Positions 48,781 to 64,000 of a stretch of 64,000 nucleotides of DNA are shown piece after piece (position 1 is the stretch's first letter; every line of letters starts with the position of its first letter). Made by a program: the position numbers and the translations under genes. The stretch is from Trichinella spiralis (Eukaryota > Nematoda > Enoplea > Trichinellida > Trichinellidae): contig CM012953.1 of the NCBI GenBank assembly GCA_000181795.3, positions 19,873,272 through 19,937,271 of the forward strand. The letters run 5' to 3'. The notes under the pieces were generated by a model, which made no database searches, was not told the origin of the DNA, and was given only the letters and a program-made list of their open reading frames with translations.

Positions 48781-50149
48781 ATGAGTTCATCGGGTTTGAA
48801 AGCGTTTTTCAAGACGCAGAAGGTTGCCGCCATTGATGATGCAGATTCAAAAAAAGTGTATGAAATTAGCATTGGAAAATTGGCCGTCGAGCAGAAAACA
48901 GACGATCCGAATTGTGATAATGTTAAGCGGGAAAAAAGTAGTAAAGTGAAAATTAAAAGTGGAAAAAGCAAAGTGAACAACAACCAGAAATTGTCGTCTG
49001 TTCAAATTTCAACAACTTGCAATAGAGCAGCAGTTGAATCGACGGAACAACGTGATTTGGTTGAAGTGGACAAACAGCTGGCTAGGAAAAATGCCAGAGA
49101 AGCTTCATCGATTAAAACAACAGTAGGGAAAAAAGAACCGCGGCAGTTGGAGAAAAAAACAGTCTCAGCGAATAAGCGGGTTGTGGTTCAATCTGGAAGC
49201 TTGCCAATATTACTGTCCACTGACCACCACGACATTGACCACAATAAAAATGATCCACTCAAAAATTCCACATTCCCAAACGGCGTACCCGTAGTTGAAG
49301 CAGTTGGTGAGGTTAAAATTGAAAACGGTGAAAATTTGCTTAGAACATCAACAAAAGTTGGCAATTCGAAAAAGAATTCTACAAAGAAGTAAAACAATTG
49401 TTTGGCAAAATAATTTTAATTGGGTTTTTAATCATAGAATATATATATATATATCTTTCCAATCTTTAGGAAAAACAGTTGCAATAGCAGACAAATTACT
49501 GAATTTTTTACCGTTCGAAAAAGTGGAAGAAAAACCGCTTCTGAACTGCAGGTAGGTAAACAGTTGCAATCAGCTGTTTTGAAATTTTTTCTTTTTTGAA
49601 TTAAAATTTAATTTTGTTCAGGAAGAGAAATTTGACAAATTGAAAAAAGCTATACTGTCGGTTTGTCAGGATGGATTGGAAGTTTGTGAATTTCCTGTCA
49701 AAGGGCGTGGGGTGATTGCGACGAAAAAATTCTACCGTGATGATTTTGTTGTTGAATATCGTGGCGAGCTAATAGACAGCACTGAAGCGCAGCGTCGAGA
49801 ACGGGATTATCAGAACAGCTCTCAGGTCGGCTGTTACATGTATTATTTTTCTTACAAAGGAAAGCGATATTGGTAAAGAATTCATATTCACAATAGCTTG
49901 GTATTGGTATTGATAACGTTTGTATTGTTTAGTGTTGATGCCACACCGGAATCTTCTCATTATGGTCGTTTGTTGAATCATTCAGCCAAAGATCCGAATG
50001 TGAAATCGAAAATTGTGAACATCGATGATAATCCGAGAATAATTTTTGTTGCAAAACGAGATGTGGAAATTGGCGAAGAGCTTTTGTACGATTACGGGGA
50101 TCGACGCAAGGATGCCATTCGTGCACATCCTTGGCTTGTCTGCAGTTAA
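48781..50149 (+). CDS. KMT5A: Histone H4 lysine-20 monomethyltransferase, KMT5A/PR-Set7 copy 2
   Basis: The second H4K20 monomethyltransferase in the window. Exons 48781-49388, 49470-49551, 49622-49872 and 49933-50149 join in phase to 385 residues. Exon 1 is a lysine-rich, low-complexity N-terminus that opens MSSSGLKAFFKTQKVAAIDD. The QxxxFF pattern there (SGLKAFFKTQK) resembles a PIP-box-like motif. Exon 2 has RQITEFFTVRKSGRKTASEL, matching KITDYFPVRRSSRKSKAEL of human KMT5A. The SET domain follows with KGRGVIATKKF, FVVEYRGELID, GCYMYYFSYKGKRYW, CVDATPESSHYGRLLNHSAK and EELLYDYGDRR, ending HPWLVCS. Exons 3 and 4 are 251 and 217 bases, exactly as in copy 1. The N-termini of the two copies share almost nothing, so they may differ in targeting or timing. 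All catalytic landmarks are present. Confidence 0.93.
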
Positions 50150-50596
50150 TACAAAACGAGTTCACTAATAAAAGCACAGATTTATGTATATGTATATATA
50201 TGTATATGTAATGTTTTTTATTTTGATGGAACGCATTGTTTACAAAGCGTTCGTTTACGTTTACTGTATATTAATGTTCAATTTCCTAACTGCAGTGCTC
50301 GAAGAATTGTATAATTAGATTTTAAAATTTATTATTGATTGATGATAGCGTTTAAATCGTATGCTTTTTGTCCCCTGCCTTTTGCTGTGTGTGCCTGATT
50401 TCGTTGAAAAATTTAAATAAAACTTATGACAATGTATAAATGGATAACTTCTTATTTTGAACAAGAAAAAGTTGTTCTGTTTCGAATACATAAATGAACT
50501 TATACTTTATTTTCATTAGATTACTGTATTTTTATTTTTCTATTTATCATTCAGTACATTTTATGCAAAAATAGCGCAGCTGACAAATAATGTGCA
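50150..50596. other. Short intergenic stretch between KMT5A copy 2 and PI4K-alpha
   Basis: About 450 bases with AATAAA-like sites near 50170 and 50415 and a TATATGTA run near 50185-50205. It should hold the 3' tail of KMT5A copy 2 and the promoter of PI4K-alpha. No coding sequence is recognised. Confidence 0.45.
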
Positions 50597-60140
<9,544 letters not shown>

Positions 60141-60205
60141 ATGAAAATGAATGACAAATTCGATGAACGAACGTTGAAACTTTCTGTTATATTGTCTGTC
60201 TTTCA

Positions 60206-60305
60206 TTGTATTATATTATATTATATTATATTATATTATATTATATTATATTATATTATATTATATTATATTATATTATATTATATTATATTATATTATA
60301 TTATT
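60206..60305. repeat. ATATT pentanucleotide array, about 19 units
   Basis: A nearly perfect array of the 5-base unit ATATT starts about 65 bases after the PI4K-alpha stop codon, so it probably lies in the 3' untranslated region or just beyond. Its uniformity suggests recent expansion. It could form hairpins, since the unit is close to self-complementary. Confidence 0.9.
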
Positions 60306-61640
60306 TGTTGTTATTTAATTTCGAACATATGCATGCAGTTTCTTTGCTTGTTGTTGTGTTTTCTCGTTGAATTATTATTTTATTGTAAAGAGAAAGTTTT
60401 CTCTTCACCTTTCAACAAATTTAACTTCATCATAACTTTCAATAACAATATTCCATGTTTGCAGTACAATTTTTGGAGAATTGACCAACAAATAAATAGA
60501 AGAATTTTCATAAATTATAGGAAAAAAGTTATTGTGATAATCAACGCAGATGTGAATGTAGACGACAGAAATGGGGTCTGTATTCAACGTAGAGAACCTG
60601 AGTGTCATTAATAACACGGTAGACCCGGAAGTGACGTATAGGGGATTTTTGGGGGCGTGGTTGCTTGCGAGATAGTGTCGTGGCTTGCCGTTGTTAGTAG
60701 TTTGCCTTTAGCGTGTTTTGCTTTTCTTGGTGTGTTATTCTTTGATTTCTTGTCTGATTATCCCCGGCTCAGTGTTATTTCTTGAGTAAACTGTTTGACA
60801 CTCAATCGAGTTTTTAAATAACAGTTGTCGCCTTATAAGTCGGATTGTCTAACACATTGGACACTCCCGGCCTTGCAATAACAACTCAGACATACAGTCC
60901 ACTAACATCGGAGACGAGTGACTTGTTGTTTCGCTCGTTACAGTGAATTTTAAAATTCATATTATTACATCTTTTAATTTTGATGACTGATTGATGTTGG
61001 CCGATAAAAATGAAAAAAAAAACATTGCTGCAGTTTTGAAGTTTAAAAAAACTTTTACTTGTTCTATTCACTGAAACCTGTAAAAGTAAAACCTGCCAAA
61101 ATGGGCACCTTGATAATCTGGGCAACTATAACTGCCCAAGTTGGGCAATTAATTAAAATTATTCTCAGTCCCGAAAAATGCATCATTAATCAATCTCGTA
61201 CAGGCGAACTGCTTTAAACTGGGCATTTTCTCTAATGAGACAAGTGGTTGTTCAATGTGGGCGTGTGAAAACCAGCAATAAAGACGGTTTTTGAGCTCTT
61301 GTTTGATTTCATCATATTCACGAAAATCGCCTTTTCCCTTCCTGATCATACAAGTTGAGAATTATTTCTTTGTTTGCTATAATTGCCGCTGTTAACCAAG
61401 GTTCACCGGAACTTGAACTGCGACGTTGTATTGTTTTTCAACTGCGTGCAACCAAATGACGATTACTGGAAAAAAATTATTCTTAGCCATTTATTGTAAA
61501 GCATTAGACTTTTTTATCGCCAACGCTTTGCAGGAAGGTTGATGTTCGGTGCGTGGAAACCGACGAAACAGTTCATTCAGTTTTTTTTTCACCAGTATGC
61601 AGTTTCAGTTGGTACACGTCTCGAACTCCTTATTAATCCT
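60306..61640. other. Stretch without recognised gene upstream of the BEL element
   Basis: A GC-richer patch at 60600-60900 contains AGACCCGGAAGTGACG and ends near GTCTAACACATTGGACACTC; it could be a promoter or an old repeat end. A minus-strand open frame at 61149-61349 (IRKGKGDFREYDEIKQELKN) looks protein-like but has no known motif. Nothing is assigned with confidence. Confidence 0.35.
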
Positions 61641-64000
61641 GAACTATTTACTGCAGGGGACGTCCGGTAATTGGTCATATTAATAATTTATAACATAAAT
61701 GATTTTTCAATTTTATTTCTTCATAATTTAATAATCACCAGAACTGATTTCCCAAAGGGAACTTCTCAATCTGAGAACAACAGAATTATTATGAAACAGT
61801 CAAAAGATTGGAAATAAAATTTGACAAATAGAATAAAATAATATTTGACAAATAAAATGCAGAGGAGTGACAACAAATGAAATTTAGAGGCGCGCGTTAG
61901 AGCAGCAACCAATGAAATTTTACTGCGAAAAGGTAGGTAGAGTCAGAGGGGAAATCGGTACTAGACCCTGCAAGTCTACTGCATTTTTTGTGGTGCCACG
62001 AGTCGGGAAAACTCGTGAAAAATTTACCTGTCTGTGACACATTTTTTGAACCAATGGCTCTTCTGAAGCAATATAAAGTATCGACAAGCTACTTCATCGC
62101 AAAAATGCCCAATTGCGTTGGTTGAGATCAACCTTGGATGATTTGAGAGCTGCCTTGGACAGTGACAGAAACCATCGGCAGAGTTGCCTGATGAGAGTCT
62201 CTGAGAAATGGACAAAATATGACCGCGTGGTAGAGCAGTTGCTGGAAGTTAGCGAAACAGCAGAGTCCATAGATACACTGATAGACGAGAGAGAAACTCT
62301 CAATGATGAACTCATGGAGTTACGAATGAAAGCTGATCACGATAGTGGCATTCAAATCAAGGAAGATCCAGAAACGAAGGAAATTGAACAATCTACTCCT
62401 TCCAATGTTCGTCTACCGAAATTAGAGATCAGCAAATATAACGGAGATCCGCACGACTGGCAGCGATTCCATGAGGAATTCAGTAATTCGATTCATACCA
62501 ACAAAAATCTCTCCACCATAGAGAAATTTAGCTACCTGAGATCATTACTCATCGGAAATGCCGCCGCTGCCATCGAAGGACTCCCGCTGAACGTGGCAAA
62601 CTATGATGCAGCAGTGACGATCCCGTCGGACAGCTTTGGAAGGAAAGAAATTATCATTGAAAAACATATGAAAGAGCTGCAGAATTTTCCGACTGTTACC
62701 AGCCAGTGGGACACGAATCGCTTAAGTCAGCTAGCAAACCAGTTGGAAGTGCACGTCCGTGGTCTGGAAGCATTGCAAACACCAGCAGAAGCATATCAAG
62801 CGTTCCTGATGCCAAAGATTTTACCACGCTTGCCACGAGAATTAGCCGTAGAATGGAAAAGAAAACGATCAGAGAAAAGGGACAACGTACAGGAACTATT
62901 GGCATTTTTGAAAGCCGAGATACTAATTGGAGAACGACATGGATCGCTTGACTCTTCAACGAAAAGTGGCTCTGAGATCAAAAAGCCAATAACAGAAAAG
63001 AAGATCTATCCAGAAAAGAAATATACGATGACAGCATCACACGCCTCAATCAAGCAAGCGTGCAATTTGTGTCAACAAGACCATCAAATATGGAATTGTT
63101 CCAAGTTTCTTCAAATGAACATCGTAGAAAGGCAGGTAATTGCACGTGAGCGGGGATTGTGTTTTGCATGCTTCAGAAGGGGACATGGAATGTTTGAATG
63201 CAAATCAAAAAGGAGATGTATAAAGCCACGTTGTAAGGAACACCACCACCCTGCATTACATCCAGAAATTGATAACCAGGAAAAGGGATCGACCCAAAAT
63301 CAGCATCCCCCAACAGCTGCTGCAGACGCAAAGATACAGGTGGGCTGCGTTCTGACCACTGGAAGAAGAAGTACACTGTTGCAGACAGCACGGGCGAGAT
63401 TGCATGATTCAAACGGCAATTCAATGGTAGTGAACTGTCTATTCGACAGCGGCTCCCAACGCTCTTTCGTGAAGAAAAGCGTTGCGGACGCGCTCAGTTA
63501 AGAGGGCCCAATGGAAAGAGTATTCATCGAATCATTGGGTGGAGACCATAACAAATGCAAAAGGACGCGACGCGTGAAGTTTTGGATCAGCTCCTTGAAT
63601 GGAAAGGATGACGAAAAACAATTGGTAGAAGCACTATGCTTGCCAAAGATATGTCAGAAACCGAAACTGGTTCCTAACGTTAATCGTTTGAAACATTTGA
63701 CGGCATTACAACTGGCTGATGACTTCACCGAAAACTCTGGTGCCTTTGACGTTCTTATAGATTTAGATTATTACTACGAATTTGTTGACCATAAGATAAA
63801 GCGCGGCAAAAAGGGGGAACCTGTCGCTGTTCATTCGACCTTAGGATGGATCATATGCGGTCCAATGACGAATGAGAAAAGAGAACTTACATCTTTCTCT
63901 CACTTCGTCAAGGTACTCTACGCAAAAGTGGACGAACAACTGGATAAAGCAATAAGAAAATTTTGGGAGATTGAAACCATCGGAATAATGGACGATTCTG
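61640..64000 (+). mobile_element. BEL/Pao LTR retrotransposon, 5' part, cut by the window end
   Basis: The proposed 5' LTR end lies near 61983 (ACTGCA). A primer-site-like TGGTGCCACGAGTCGGGA follows at 61991; the LTR start is not resolved. The gag frame is open from about 62113 for over 460 codons. It has a DUF1759 domain (LPKLEISKYNGDPHDWQRFH near residue 97), two zinc-knuckle segments (CNLCQQDHQIWNC and CFACFRRGHGMFEC) and a DUF1758 aspartyl-protease segment (VVNCLFDSGSQRSFV). The Pao linker follows with FDVLIDLDYYYEFV and STLGWIICGPM, leading toward reverse transcriptase beyond the window. The visible part is well preserved, with about one break, so it is much younger than the BEL fossil at 11.5-13.6 kb. 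Confidence 0.9.

Overview
The window looks like nuclear DNA of a nematode. It is AT-rich, its genes are split by many short introns with TTTCAG-type acceptors, and it carries a 127-residue major sperm protein, a family found in nematodes. Two KMT5A-type methyltransferases, strawberry notch, PI4K-alpha, a USP12/46 deubiquitinase and an FGF8/17/18-like growth factor confirm an animal. The BEL/Pao, Gypsy, hAT, MULE-FLYWCH, piggyBac-like and integrase-type elements would suit a Trichinella-like clade I nematode, but that placement is inference.

Region 1 (1-18 kb) is a graveyard of mobile elements. In order it holds a dispersed-repeat copy, a hAT transposase, a short Gypsy element with a tRNA-Pro-type primer site, and a 2.8-kb element with long inverted ends, a 4-bp target duplication and a KRBA2/Ginger-type integrase. 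A piggyBac-like remnant lies inside that element on the opposite strand. Next come hAT-like ends, a BEL/Pao fossil on the minus strand, an intact-looking MSP gene (14.3-14.7 kb), a FLYWCH-MULE remnant and a Gypsy gag/RT fossil.

Region 2 (18-28 kb) is very AT-rich and gene-poor. Its only gene I can name is an EGL-17/FGF8-type growth factor (25.8-27.7 kb), with a possible unrelated two-exon start near 22.2-22.8 kb.

Region 3 (28-60 kb) is the host gene block: USP12/46 (+), KMT5A copy 1 (-), a small unknown gene (-), strawberry notch (+, 28 exons resolved, 1,447 residues), a small unknown seven-exon gene (+), KMT5A copy 2 (+) and PI4K-alpha (+, ending at 60140). The KMT5A copies share every intron position and phase and so are an old gene duplication. 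Strawberry notch and the unknown minus-strand gene flank a compact region with an E2F-like site and two CCAAT boxes. Strawberry notch and PI4K-alpha each need one GC-AG intron.

Region 4 (60.1-64 kb) holds a pentanucleotide array, unassigned sequence, and the 5' part of a fairly well preserved BEL/Pao element that runs off the window end.

The host proteins fall into chromatin/transcription control (KMT5A, strawberry notch), signalling (FGF, PI4K-alpha), ubiquitin removal (USP12/46) and sperm motility (MSP). They are not a pathway cluster. I found no convincing wholly new system. The best second-look items are the inverted-repeat integrase element, the KMT5A pair and the unassigned phase-consistent multi-exon gene.
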